A stretch of DNA of 64,000 nt, taken from the NCBI RefSeq assembly GCF_030517065.1, contig NZ_CP103950.1, positions 1,922,001-1,986,000 of the forward strand. The letters run 5' to 3'. Each line of letters opens with the position of its first letter. Position 1 is the stretch's first letter. This stretch comes from Riemerella columbina (GTDB lineage Bacteria; Bacteroidota; Bacteroidia; Flavobacteriales; Weeksellaceae). Of the stretch, positions 28,607 to 37,668 are shown in pieces. Made by a program: the position numbers and the translations under genes. The notes under the pieces were generated by a model. It made no database searches. It was not told where the DNA came from and worked only from the letters and a program-made list of their open reading frames with translations.

Positions 28607-28793
28607 TGTTTTTATCTTCTTTTATTCTATAAATGGCTCTGACAATTCTAAAAATGCCATAAACAATCATCAAACTTCCTAAAGCGTAGGCTACATAATC
28701 TTCTAAGGTGATGGCAAAAAATTTATAGACCAAAACTACTACGCCCAATGCTATATAGGCTAATCCTGCAATAATAGACAAATAATTAAACAT
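28599..28793 (-). CDS. small two-helix membrane protein
   Basis: A 64-residue protein with two hydrophobic stretches (YLSIIAGLAYIALGVVVLVY and YALGSLMIVYGIFRIVRAIY) and a charged tail (RIKEDKNNA). I do not recognise a family. Its stop overlaps the start of the PstS-like gene by eight bases, so translation is coupled, which supports it as a real gene. It lies just after the tonB terminator. Confidence 0.7.
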   Translation of the reverse strand: MFNYLSIIAGLAYIALGVVVLVYKFFAITLEDYVAYALGSLMIVYGIFRIVRAIYRIKEDKNNA

Positions 28794-28812
28794 AGCAACA
28801 AATATAATAAAA

Positions 28813-28838
28813 AAAGAGGAGCTAAAACACTCCTCTTT
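28813..28838 (-). terminator. terminator after tonB
   Basis: AAAGAGGAG (28813-28821) and CTCCTCTTT (28830-28838), with a T run on the minus strand just past the stem. Confidence 0.8.
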
Positions 28839-28868
28839 TATAATTTAACAGAATTTTAAAACTTTGAT

Positions 28869-29714
28869 CTATTCAAAATTCATTACTACTGGCATTCTAA
28901 ATCTTGAACGCACTGGTTCGCCATTGATCTTAGCTGGTTTCCATTTTTTCTTAATGGATTTTATCGCTCTTTCCGCTTCTCTGTTGAATGTAGAGTTAGA
29001 ACCTGTGGCTTTAACTTGGGTCAAAGAACCGTCTATCTCTACAACGAAGGTTAGATCTGTTTTTACATTCCCTTCATCACCATCCATTACAGAAGTATCA
29101 AAATTATCTTGGAAAGCTCTTCTGAATCCAGCATCACCACCTCCCGAGAATTCTGCCTCTTGGTCTACTCTTTCATAAACCTCGGTTTTACTCACTTGAG
29201 GCTTTACCTCTACGGTATTGGCTTTACCAGTAGATGGTGGCGGTGGCGGCGGTGAATAAGTCGGTTTTTTAACCCCTTCTTGATTCACTAAACCTGTTGT
29301 TGTTTCTAATTGCTTAGAAATTGGCGGCGGTGGTGTTTCCACTTTTGGTGCCTTTACAGGTTCTGGTACCACATTTTGAATAATTTCAATTTTCTCTTCC
29401 TCTTGTTTTGGTGGTGGCGGTGGTGGCGGTGGTTCTTCCTCCTTAGGTTGTTCTATGATCGGTTTCTCCTCTGGAAGAATTTCCACAAGGTTAGCCTCTA
29501 CCTCCACTTTCTCTGGTGCTGTTAGTTGCTTAATTTTCATCATAATGAAAGGTGTAGCGGCAAACAGGCAGAATAGGAGTGTTCCTATAACAAAAGCTTT
29601 GGTTAAGATGCCTCTATAACTTTGTCTTAAGTCATAGGCTCCATAAGCTTTATTTCTATTTTCAAATACAATCTCATCCAAAGTTGGATTGTACCCTAAA
29701 TTTTCATCTGACAT
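28869..29714 (-). CDS. tonB: TonB energy transducer
   Basis: A 281-residue TonB. A cytoplasmic start (NPTLDEIVFENRNKAYGAYD) typical of Bacteroidetes TonB precedes one membrane helix at about 38-57, then a periplasmic proline-rich linker with runs EEPPPPPPPPKQEEE and SPPPPPPS. The C-terminal TonB domain follows (FVVEIDGSLTQVKATGS, KSIKKKWKPAKINGEPV, then a basic/aromatic end). It transmits proton-motive force to outer-membrane receptors such as those at 14.4 and 44.2 kb. It follows two exbD genes and exbB on the same strand. Confidence 0.93.
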   Translation of the reverse strand: MSDENLGYNPTLDEIVFENRNKAYGAYDLRQSYRGILTKAFVIGTLLFCLFAATPFIMMKIKQLTAPEKVEVEANLVEILPEEKPIIEQPKEEEPPPPPPPPKQEEEKIEIIQNVVPEPVKAPKVETPPPPISKQLETTTGLVNQEGVKKPTYSPPPPPPSTGKANTVEVKPQVSKTEVYERVDQEAEFSGGGDAGFRRAFQDNFDTSVMDGDEGNVKTDLTFVVEIDGSLTQVKATGSNSTFNREAERAIKSIKKKWKPAKINGEPVRSRFRMPVVMNFE

Positions 29715-29739
29715 TTTTTATGAATTTTTAAGGGTTAAT

Positions 29740-30288
29740 TTATTTTGCAGTTCCTACCTTTTTGTCATAAACGGCTTGTTCCCAAGTTTTAATATCGGTA
29801 ACCCCGTATTGTTCACTTTTTGTTACTGCCATTTCATCTAAGATATCCACAAAATTTTTATACACTGCATCATCCGTAGGCTTAATAATTACTGTAAATT
29901 TAGTAAGATCTTTAGCCCGCTTCTTAGCATCCTCAATTACTTTTGTAATTCCATCTTTATCATAGGTGGTTTCCTGCAAAGTTTGTTCGTTAAGCCCTGC
30001 TTGGTCTAACTGATGATAAAAGATTCTATTATCTTTCCCGATAATAATGGAGATAGAGTTAGATAAATCAATCTCTGTAGGAGGTGGTTTAGGCGCATCT
30101 TTTTTCGGCTTAGCCGGAAGACCTAAATCCATTACATTAGGTTTACTAAAGGTTGTGGTAAACATAAAGAATGTAATCAATAGAAACCCTAAGTCCACCA
30201 TCGGGGTCATATCCACTCGCGTGGATTGCTTTTTGGAGCGGACCTTGCCGCCCTTTTCGCCTTTGTCCTGTACTTGTACTTCTGCCAT
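29740..30288 (-). CDS. exbD: ExbD-family transport energiser (second copy)
   Basis: A 182-residue inner-membrane protein: a short basic cytoplasmic tail, a single helix carrying the functional aspartate D32 in DMTPMVDLGFLLITFF, and a periplasmic domain. It partners with ExbB to couple proton flow to TonB. It starts ten bases after the other exbD, and tonB follows 25 bases later. Paired exbD genes are usual in Bacteroidetes. Confidence 0.92.
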   Translation of the reverse strand: MAEVQVQDKGEKGGKVRSKKQSTRVDMTPMVDLGFLLITFFMFTTTFSKPNVMDLGLPAKPKKDAPKPPPTEIDLSNSISIIIGKDNRIFYHQLDQAGLNEQTLQETTYDKDGITKVIEDAKKRAKDLTKFTVIIKPTDDAVYKNFVDILDEMAVTKSEQYGVTDIKTWEQAVYDKKVGTAK

Positions 30289-30298
30289 TTCTATTGTT

Positions 30299-30898
30299 TT
30301 ATTTACCCTCCTGGGTTGTAATTAACCAAAATTTATAAAACTCAATATCTCTCAATCCTTCAAATAAGTTTTTCACTTTTGGATAGTTGGTTTCTGAGTC
30401 GCCTTTAATGGCTAACTTATAGTTTGGATTGATTTTCAAACTTTGTTCTACCCAATCGATCACTTGCTTATTTGTGCTGTCCAAAGGAATACCTGTTGAA
30501 CTTTTAAATGCTTTTTGCTCATCTTCTTTAAGGTTCAAGAAGCTTTTCAGCTGGGTCATAGGCACGCCTACGGCTTGAACTTTAGTGAATGCTACTTTCT
30601 CTTTATCTGAGAAGGTAAGCCCATATTTTTGCCCCATACTTTCTAAGAGTTGTATTCTCTCAGTTCCGTTATCTACGGGCTGGAAATAGAATTTACCATC
30701 TGGTGTTACATTAACCGTCATAAGACTAGCATCTGGCAACAACTTTTCAGATATAGAAGATGGCGGTTTAATCTGTTCCACATCAGGTTTTTTAAACTGA
30801 GTGGTCAAGATAAAGAAGGTCAGTAGTAAGAAGGCCACATCACACATCGCCGTCATATCGGTTACTACCCCATGTCTTTTTGGTTTGACTCTCGCCAT
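30299..30898 (-). CDS. exbD: ExbD-family transport energiser (first copy)
   Basis: A 199-residue ExbD with the proton-conducting aspartate D20 in DMTAMCDVAFLLLTFF and a longer periplasmic domain than the neighbouring copy. The second exbD follows after ten bases; exbB precedes it by 82 bases. The two copies share only the membrane segment pattern, so they are paralogues with probably distinct places in the complex. Confidence 0.92.
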   Translation of the reverse strand: MARVKPKRHGVVTDMTAMCDVAFLLLTFFILTTQFKKPDVEQIKPPSSISEKLLPDASLMTVNVTPDGKFYFQPVDNGTERIQLLESMGQKYGLTFSDKEKVAFTKVQAVGVPMTQLKSFLNLKEDEQKAFKSSTGIPLDSTNKQVIDWVEQSLKINPNYKLAIKGDSETNYPKVKNLFEGLRDIEFYKFWLITTQEGK

Positions 30899-30980
30899 AT
30901 TGTTTTTTATTTTTTTATTAAACTTCTATTGACTGGCAATCATAAATATTGCCATGGGTGCTTTATGAGAATTCTAAGAT

Positions 30981-31847
30981 TTAGTTGAATTCTGCAAAAG
31001 ACTGCTGGATAGACATTCCGATTTCGTCAATCTTATATGTTAATCCATCGATTTTAGAAGTAAAGAAGTTGTAAAGGATAATCGCGATAGCGGAAGTACC
31101 AATACCTAATGCCGTGTTAATCAAGGCCTCAGAGATACCGATAGATAACGCTGCAGCATCTGGTGTACCACCACCTGAACCTAGCGCGAAGAACGCTTTA
31201 ATCATACCAATTACGGTACCTAATAACGCTACTAAGGTCGCTACAGTACCTAATGTAGATAGGATCATCATATTTTTCTCTAACATTGGCATTTCAAGTG
31301 TAGTCGCTTCTTCTAACGCTTTAGTTAACGCCACCATTTTCTTCTCTTTGTCCATAGTATTATCGTGAGCAAGGGCTTTGTAAGTTACCAAACCTTCTTT
31401 CACTACATTACCTACAGAACCTTTTTGCTCGTCGCATTTTGCTATAGCTTCATCAATTCTGTTTTGGTTAAGAAGACCTCTGATTTCAAGTACGAAGTTA
31501 TCCAAGTTCCCAGTTCCTTGTGCTTTTTTAAGAACGAAGAAACGCTCAAAAGAGAACACGATAACGGTAATCATAAATAAAATCAAGATGTGTACTACAG
31601 GTCCCCCCATGTAGATAATCCCCATAAAAGATTCTGGATGTAATTCTTTAGATGGAATATCAGAAAAAGCAACTGATGCTTGTCCAGCTATTCTTGCATC
31701 TTCCTTAAAATTACCCGGATTACCTAATATAAAGATGTAAATACTTAAAGCGATTACATACAAAATAGGTAATACAACTGCTGGGTTTAACCCACTCTTC
31801 TTTCTTGCAATTACTTGCTCCTCTGTGTTTGAAACATTCATTTCCAT
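30981..31847 (-). CDS. exbB: MotA/TolQ/ExbB proton channel protein
   Basis: A 288-residue inner-membrane protein with an extra N-terminal helix (VVLPILYVIALSIYIFIL), a second near residue 95, and the paired C-terminal helices (LSTLGTVATLVALLGTVIGM and LINTALGIGTSAIAIILYNF) of the ExbB core. It forms the pentameric channel with ExbD and powers TonB. It heads the minus-strand operon exbB-exbD-exbD-tonB, with a weak -7-like TAACTTTA at 31897-31890. Confidence 0.93.
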   Translation of the reverse strand: MEMNVSNTEEQVIARKKSGLNPAVVLPILYVIALSIYIFILGNPGNFKEDARIAGQASVAFSDIPSKELHPESFMGIIYMGGPVVHILILFMITVIVFSFERFFVLKKAQGTGNLDNFVLEIRGLLNQNRIDEAIAKCDEQKGSVGNVVKEGLVTYKALAHDNTMDKEKKMVALTKALEEATTLEMPMLEKNMMILSTLGTVATLVALLGTVIGMIKAFFALGSGGGTPDAAALSIGISEALINTALGIGTSAIAIILYNFFTSKIDGLTYKIDEIGMSIQQSFAEFN

Positions 31848-32100
31848 ATTAAACTTAAATTATAATTGTTAAATTTTCAGGTTGTAAAGTAAAGTTAAAA
31901 AATTTAAAAATCCAAATATTATTTTAAAATAACCGCTATTTATCCTTAAAAAGGCTTATTGGCGTTTTATTATATTTCTTTTTTTTTAGCATCCATACTA
32001 AACAACCTCAACTTTCTTAAGTATTTAAAAAAAATAGACTTTATTTTTTTTGAATTTTCCAAATCTCAATTTTTGGTTAAAAAATGAAATTTAGAACACT

Positions 32101-34926
32101 CTAATACACAATATTGATGATTTTTTTAGGCACCACAATGATTTTCTTCACCGTATTTTTACCCAATTGTTGCCGCACACGCTCATCTTCTAAGGCTATT
32201 TTTTCTATTTCCTCCTTAGATAAGTCCGCAGAAAGTGGCATTTTAAACCTCATTTTTCCGTTGAAGCTCACCGGATATTCTATCTCATCTTCTTTCAGAT
32301 AAGCCTCATCCAGCGCTGGGAACGCCTCAAACTCGATGGATTGCGTGTGCCCTAACTGCTGCCAAAGTTCCTCACAAATATGCGGTGCATACGGCGATAT
32401 CAGCACGGCTAAAGGTTCTAAAATCGCTCTTTTATTACACTTGAGTTTTTGCAAATCATTCACCGCTATCATAAATGAAGACACCGAAGTATTGAACGAA
32501 AAGTGCTCTATATCAAAAATAACTTTCTTAATTAAAGTATGCAACACCTTATATTCCGCTTTGGTCGGCTGGTCCTCTGATACCGAGAACGCATCCCCAT
32601 CAAAATAAAGGTTATAAAACTTTTTAAGGAAGCCATAAACACCGCTCACCCCTTGGGTATTCCACGGTTTAGACTGTTCCAATGGTCCTAAAAACATTTC
32701 GTAGAGCCTTAAACAGTCGGCGCCATATTCCTCACAAATATCATCTGGATTTACCACATTGTATTTAGATTTAGACATTTTCTCCACCTCTCTTTCGGTG
32801 ATGTACTTGCCGTCTTCTAAAATAAACTCAGCATCCGCAAACTCAGCGCGCCATTGTCTAAACGCTTCTATATCCAACTCGTCCGAAGTGCCCTTCAGTA
32901 AGGCGATATCAATATGAATTTTCTGCGTGTTATAGTCTTTCGCTAAGTTTTTAGATACCAGCTGATTGGTACCATCTACCCTAAATACAAAAGCACTCAT
33001 TCCTAAAATCATCCCTTGGTTGATGAGCTTTTGAAACGGCTCTTCTTGTTTGATGAAGCCTCTATCCTTCAAGAATTTATTCCAAAAACGAGAGTAAAGC
33101 AAATGCCCCGTGGCGTGCTCACTGCCCCCAATATACAAATCTACCTGTCCCCAATAATCCGACTTTTCTTTGGCACAAAATGCCTGTTGGTCGTGCGGAT
33201 CCATATACCTTAAATAATACCACGAACTGCCCGCCCAGCCTGGCATTGTTGAAAGCTCTAACGGGAAAACCGTTTGGTCATCTATCAAATCTACCGCAAC
33301 CACTTTCTGATTAACCTCATCCCAAGCGAATTTTTTTGCATTGCCCAATGGTGGGTCGCCATCTTCGGTAGGCAGATATTTTTCTACCTCTGGAAGTTCC
33401 AATGGCAACGCCGATAATGGCAGCGTGTATGGCATTCCTTCTTTATAATAAATAGGGACAGGCTCCCCCCAATACCTTTGGCGAGAGAAAATGGCATCGC
33501 GCTGGCGATAATTGATTTTTCTTGTGCCCGCACCTCGGTTTTCTAAATCGGCAATGGTCTTCGCTACCGCTTCATTAAAATCTGAAACACCATTGAGGTA
33601 ATCAGAATTTTCATACACCATTCCTTCTTTTGCGGTGAAGGCTTTTTCTGAAATATCTTGGTTAAAAATGTTCTTTATCGGAATGTTGAAATGGTGGGCA
33701 AAGGCATAATCCCGCTCATCGCCACAAGGCACCGCCATAACCGCACCCGTGCCATAGCCTGCCAAAACATAATCTCCAATCCAAATTGGAATCGCCTCGC
33801 CCGTGATAGGATGCGTCGCATAAGCTCCTGTGAATACGCCAGAAATGGTTTTAACATCCGCCATTCTATCGCGCTCGGTGCGTTTAGAAGTGGCTTCTAC
33901 ATAAGCTTCCACCTCCGATTTTTGCTCTGGTGTCGTGATTTTAGCCACCAACTCGTGTTCTGGTGCCAAAGTGAGGAAACTCACACCAAAAATAGTATCT
34001 GGGCGCGTGGTAAACACCGTGATAACGCCTGCTTCTTCGGCATTGTCCGCTTTCACTTTAAAATCTACAGAGGCTCCTTGAGATTTGCCAATCCAATATT
34101 CTTGGCTGTCTTTGAGCGGTTGTGGCCAATCTAAAGTTTTAAGCCCTTGGAGCAAACGCTCAGAATAGGCGGTAATCCGCATACTCCACTGCGTCATTTT
34201 CTTTTGATACACAGGATAGCCGCCTCTTTCGGACTTGCCATCTTTAACCTCATCATTCGCCAATACCGTTCCTAATGCAGGACACCAATTGACCGTTGTT
34301 TCCGCACGGTACGCCATTCTATAATTAAGGAGAATGTCTTGTTGGTCTACTTCGGAGGCGTTTGCCCATTCTTCAGCGCTAAAATGCAAGGCTTCGGTTT
34401 CTACCGCTTGTAGATTTTCGGTGCCATATTGTTCAAAATGAGCGATGAGCGTTTCTATCGGCTCTGCCTTATCGGTGGCTTTATTATACCAAGAGTGGAA
34501 AAATTGGATGAAAATCCACTGTGTCCATCGGTAATAAGAAGGATCGGAAGTGCGCACCTCTCGGCTCCAATCAAAGGAGAAACCGATTTTTCTCAGCTGT
34601 TCTTCGTATCTTGTGACATTATTTTCTGTGGTAATAGCGGGGTGCTGCCCTGTCTGTATTGCATATTGCTCAGCAGGAAGCCCAAAGGAATCATAGCCGA
34701 TGGGATGGAGCACATTATAGCCTTGGTGCCTTTTAAACCTTGCGTAAATATCCGAAGCGATGTACCCCAGCGGATGCCCCACATGTAAGCCCGCCCCAGA
34801 GGGATACGGAAACATATCTAAAACATAATATTTAGGCTGTGTGGTGCTATCCGAAGCTTTAAAAGTCTGATGCTCTTCCCAAAACTTCTGCCATTTTTTT
34901 TCTATTTCTTGGTGGTTATAAAACAT
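32101..34926 (-). CDS. leuS: leucyl-tRNA synthetase
   Basis: Class I aminoacyl-tRNA synthetase charging tRNA-Leu, 941 residues. The HIGH-type motif is HVGH at residues 48-51 in PYPSGAGLHVGHPLG. The editing domain (VFTTRPDTIFGVSF and a GTGAVMAVPCGDERD segment) lies in the middle, and the KMSKS motif is at about 715-719. Start, length and domain order are normal. A TAAATTTG -7 box lies at 34978-34971. Confidence 0.97.
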   Translation of the reverse strand: MFYNHQEIEKKWQKFWEEHQTFKASDSTTQPKYYVLDMFPYPSGAGLHVGHPLGYIASDIYARFKRHQGYNVLHPIGYDSFGLPAEQYAIQTGQHPAITTENNVTRYEEQLRKIGFSFDWSREVRTSDPSYYRWTQWIFIQFFHSWYNKATDKAEPIETLIAHFEQYGTENLQAVETEALHFSAEEWANASEVDQQDILLNYRMAYRAETTVNWCPALGTVLANDEVKDGKSERGGYPVYQKKMTQWSMRITAYSERLLQGLKTLDWPQPLKDSQEYWIGKSQGASVDFKVKADNAEEAGVITVFTTRPDTIFGVSFLTLAPEHELVAKITTPEQKSEVEAYVEATSKRTERDRMADVKTISGVFTGAYATHPITGEAIPIWIGDYVLAGYGTGAVMAVPCGDERDYAFAHHFNIPIKNIFNQDISEKAFTAKEGMVYENSDYLNGVSDFNEAVAKTIADLENRGAGTRKINYRQRDAIFSRQRYWGEPVPIYYKEGMPYTLPLSALPLELPEVEKYLPTEDGDPPLGNAKKFAWDEVNQKVVAVDLIDDQTVFPLELSTMPGWAGSSWYYLRYMDPHDQQAFCAKEKSDYWGQVDLYIGGSEHATGHLLYSRFWNKFLKDRGFIKQEEPFQKLINQGMILGMSAFVFRVDGTNQLVSKNLAKDYNTQKIHIDIALLKGTSDELDIEAFRQWRAEFADAEFILEDGKYITEREVEKMSKSKYNVVNPDDICEEYGADCLRLYEMFLGPLEQSKPWNTQGVSGVYGFLKKFYNLYFDGDAFSVSEDQPTKAEYKVLHTLIKKVIFDIEHFSFNTSVSSFMIAVNDLQKLKCNKRAILEPLAVLISPYAPHICEELWQQLGHTQSIEFEAFPALDEAYLKEDEIEYPVSFNGKMRFKMPLSADLSKEEIEKIALEDERVRQQLGKNTVKKIIVVPKKIINIVY

Positions 34927-34970
34927 AATACCTTCTTGATTTTTATTTTTAAAATCTCATTTACAAGCCA

Positions 34971-34978
34971 CAAATTTA
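34971..34978 (-). promoter_or_regulatory. leuS -7 box
   Basis: TAAATTTG on the minus strand, 45 bases before the leuS ATG, matching the Bacteroidetes -7 consensus. Confidence 0.45.
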
Positions 34979-35076
34979 AGAGTTTGATTGGAAAATATCG
35001 CCGTTTCCGCTAAAAATATTTTCTATGCCCAGCGGCGTTCTCTCCCAAGTTGCGTATCTTTGCAAAAAGAAAAATC

Positions 35077-35829
35077 ATGGCAGAAGTTTCCATCATTACG
35101 CCTTGTTATAACGCTTCTCAATTCATTAGAGAAACCATAGAGTCTGTTCTTAATCAAACTTTTACAGACTGGGAATGGTTGATTTCTGACGACCACTCCA
35201 CTGATCATTCCGTGGAAATTATCCGAGAGTATTCAGATGAACGCATCATTCTCATCACCACAGAAACCAATGGCGGCGCTGGACACGCCAGAAATTTAGC
35301 GCTACAAAAAGCCAAAGGCAGATACATTACTTTTCTGGATGCCGACGACCTCTGGACGCCTCATTTCTTAGAGAAGATGCTCCAGTTTATGAAAGCCAAC
35401 CGTGCCGAATTGGCATATTCTAACTATGCCCGTTGCAATGAAGAGATGGTGCCGCAAATCGCCGATTTTCAAGCGGACAAGGTGGTAACTTTTAATAATT
35501 TACTGAAGACCTGTCGGCTATCACTCCTTTCATCTATGTACGACAGCCAGCGCGTGGGCAAAGTATTTTTCCCTGAAGGGACCAAGCGTGAAGACCATAT
35601 TATGTGGCTCAATTTGCTCAAAAAAATCCCACAAGGGCTACCGCTCCCCAAAACGATGGCAAAGTATAGAATGCACTCCAATAGTGTATCCAGAAAAAAA
35701 TCTAATATTATAAAAGACCAATATTTGGTTTATAAAGATTATATGAATTTTTCCACCGTTAAATCCCTATACTATACGGCACATTGGGCTTTTAATGGCT
35801 TTTTAAAATATAATAAGTGGTTTAATTAA
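35077..35829 (+). CDS. family 2 glycosyltransferase
   Basis: A 250-residue GT-A glycosyltransferase, starting MAEVSIITPCYNASQFIRE. The family pattern is clear: SVLNQTF, ISDDHSTDHSVEI (nucleotide-binding acidic residues), GGAGHARNLAL, and the DxD-like FLDADDLW near residue 90. The later REDHIMWLNLLKK fits the catalytic ED motif. It probably adds a sugar to a cell-surface polysaccharide or lipid; donor and acceptor are unknown. An upstream ATG at 35050 overlaps the TATCTTTG promoter (35055-35062) and is rejected. It stands alone, divergent from leuS. Confidence 0.88.
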   Translation: MAEVSIITPCYNASQFIRETIESVLNQTFTDWEWLISDDHSTDHSVEIIREYSDERIILITTETNGGAGHARNLALQKAKGRYITFLDADDLWTPHFLEKMLQFMKANRAELAYSNYARCNEEMVPQIADFQADKVVTFNNLLKTCRLSLLSSMYDSQRVGKVFFPEGTKREDHIMWLNLLKKIPQGLPLPKTMAKYRMHSNSVSRKKSNIIKDQYLVYKDYMNFSTVKSLYYTAHWAFNGFLKYNKWFN

Positions 35830-36473
35830 GGTTATTTTTAACATAGTTTTGGGATACCACCTCTATTTTATAACAATTTTGAATAATTAAAGTTTTATTT
35901 AAGACAGCACAATCCAAAAGCTTTAGTCTACCCTTGTCTATTGAAATGAGAACCCCAATTTCATCCATATTATCCACAATTACGATTATCATCATCACAA
36001 TGATGGTGGGGATGATTTCTCTTTCTAAACCCCAACAGAAACACTTCTTTAACCAACAGGCTTCCATTCATTCTGTCCCTAAAACTCACGATTTAGGACA
36101 CGCTAACCTTTTCGGAGAGATAGACACTGAGGAACTGAGCATAGATGAACACGCCACTGTGGACATCACTTTTCTTACGGGGTACATCCATCAAATTTCA
36201 AAAATCACATCAGAAGCAGGGCTAAAAAATAAGGCTATATTAAACTTTCTTCATATCTTTTTCATTGATGATATAGCCTTATACCTCCGCTTCCACACTT
36301 TCATTTTTTACCACTAATCTACACGGCTACGCACGCCTATACTCTGCTATAATCTCTACTTGATGCCTTTCATCGTAGCAGATTTAGTATGATTCCTTGT
36401 GACCAATGATGCCCTCAACCTTGAGTGTTGAGTGGCTATAAATTGATACTTCTAACTAAAATTTTTAATTAAA
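35830..36473 (+). other. 640-base gap before the urease genes with an Ile/Thr-rich leader-like frame
   Basis: No recognised gene. A frame from ATG 35946 encodes a peptide that begins with an Ile/Thr run (SSILSTITIIIITMMVGM), resembling attenuator leader peptides of branched-chain amino-acid or threonine operons. It stays open to 36317 but the rest matches nothing known to me. A TACCCTTG (35929-35936) could be a degenerate -7 box. A 12-base inverted repeat, ATAAGGCTATAT (36229-36240) and ATATAGCCTTAT (36271-36282), encloses a T-rich loop. No clear promoter for ureA was found. The gap may hold the relic of another operon's leader. Confidence 0.35.
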
Positions 36474-36776
36474 ATGCACTTAACACCAAGAGAAACAGAG
36501 AAGCTAATGCTGCACTTTGCAGGAGAATTAGCACAAAAGAGAAAAGACCGTGGGTTAAAACTCAACTACCCAGAGGCTATAGCGCTTATCAGCAGCTACC
36601 TTTTAGAAGGTGCCAGAGATGGGAAATCAGTAGCACAACTGATGCAAGATGGCGCCAAAGTCCTTACCCGTAAAGATGTCATGCCTGGCGTTCCAGAGAT
36701 GATTCACGATGTACAGATAGAAGCCACCTTCCCAGACGGGACTAAACTCGTAACGGTTCATAACCCTATTCGTTAA
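36474..36776 (+). CDS. ureA: urease gamma subunit
   Basis: A 100-residue UreA, complete by length and ends ([20 protein letters not shown] to [11 protein letters not shown], with [11 protein letters not shown] and [19 protein letters not shown]). It is the small structural subunit of the nickel enzyme that hydrolyses urea. No lesion is visible, but its partner subunits downstream are damaged, so a working enzyme is not expected. ureB starts 19 bases later. Confidence 0.95.
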   Translation: MHLTPRETEKLMLHFAGELAQKRKDRGLKLNYPEAIALISSYLLEGARDGKSVAQLMQDGAKVLTRKDVMPGVPEMIHDVQIEATFPDGTKLVTVHNPIR

Positions 36777-36795
36777 CCTAAAAAATCCAAAAACA

Positions 36796-37668
36796 ATGAT
36801 TCCTGGAGAAATTTTTGTAAAAGAAGGCACCATCATTTGTAATGAAGGCAGAGCCACCGTAAAACTAAAAGTCACCAACACTGGTGACCGCCCTATACAA
36901 GTAGGCTCCCACTACCACTTTTTTGAAGTGAACAAAGCCATGCAGTTTGATAGAGCCCAAGCCTTTGGTAAAAGACTCAATATTGTCGCAAGTACCGCCG
37001 TTCGTTTTGAACCTGGCGAAGAAAAAGAAGTAGAATTAGTAGAAATAGGCGGACATAAAAGAATTGTAGGCTTCAATAATTTGGTAGATGGCAGCATCCT
37101 CTCCGAAGCTAAAAAAGACGAAAGCCTAAAAAGAATTGAAAAAGACTTTGTACACTACGGAGACGAAGCCATATTTGGTGGAGGAAAAACCGTGCGCGAT
37201 GGTATGGGGCAAAATGTTACCGCTAAAAGACACGAAGGCGTTTTAGACCTCTGCATCACTGGGGCTACCATTATTGACCACTGGGGCATTGTGAAAGCAG
37301 ACATCGGTATCAAAGATGGAAAAATCGTAGGCATCGGTAAAGCAGGAAACCCAGACACGATGGATGGCGTACCCCCAGGAATGGTCATCGGTGCATCTAC
37401 AGAAGTACACGGCGGTAATGGCTACATTGTAACCGCAGGCGGTATTGATACCCACATCCACTTCATTTGCCCTCAGCAGATTGAAACAGCACTATACAGC
37501 GGAGTAACCACTATGATTGGCGGCGGTACAGGCCCTAACGATGGTACGAATGCCACCACTTGTACCCCAGGGAAATTCAACATTCAGAAAATGTTAGAAG
37601 CTGCAGATGAATCCCCTATCAACCTCGGATTTTTTGGTAAGGGGAACAGCTCTGCCACAGATACCTAG
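36796..37668 (+). pseudogene. ureB: urease beta subunit fused to truncated alpha subunit
   Basis: The frame starts with a normal UreB ([40 protein letters not shown]) for about 105-115 residues. It then runs without a stop into urease alpha sequence at about [18 protein letters not shown]. The alpha start, including the highly conserved GPTVGDKVRL region (about 30 residues), and the ureB stop are absent, so an in-frame deletion near 37115-37141 has joined the two genes. The frame ends at 37666-37668 through the ureC frameshift. The beta part may fold, but the fused product would be 290 residues and inactive. Confidence 0.85.

Noticed and set aside
35822-36067. Minus-strand open frame antisense to the leader-like frame
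   Set aside because: No family similarity or promoter; it is the shadow of an AT-rich repetitive stretch.
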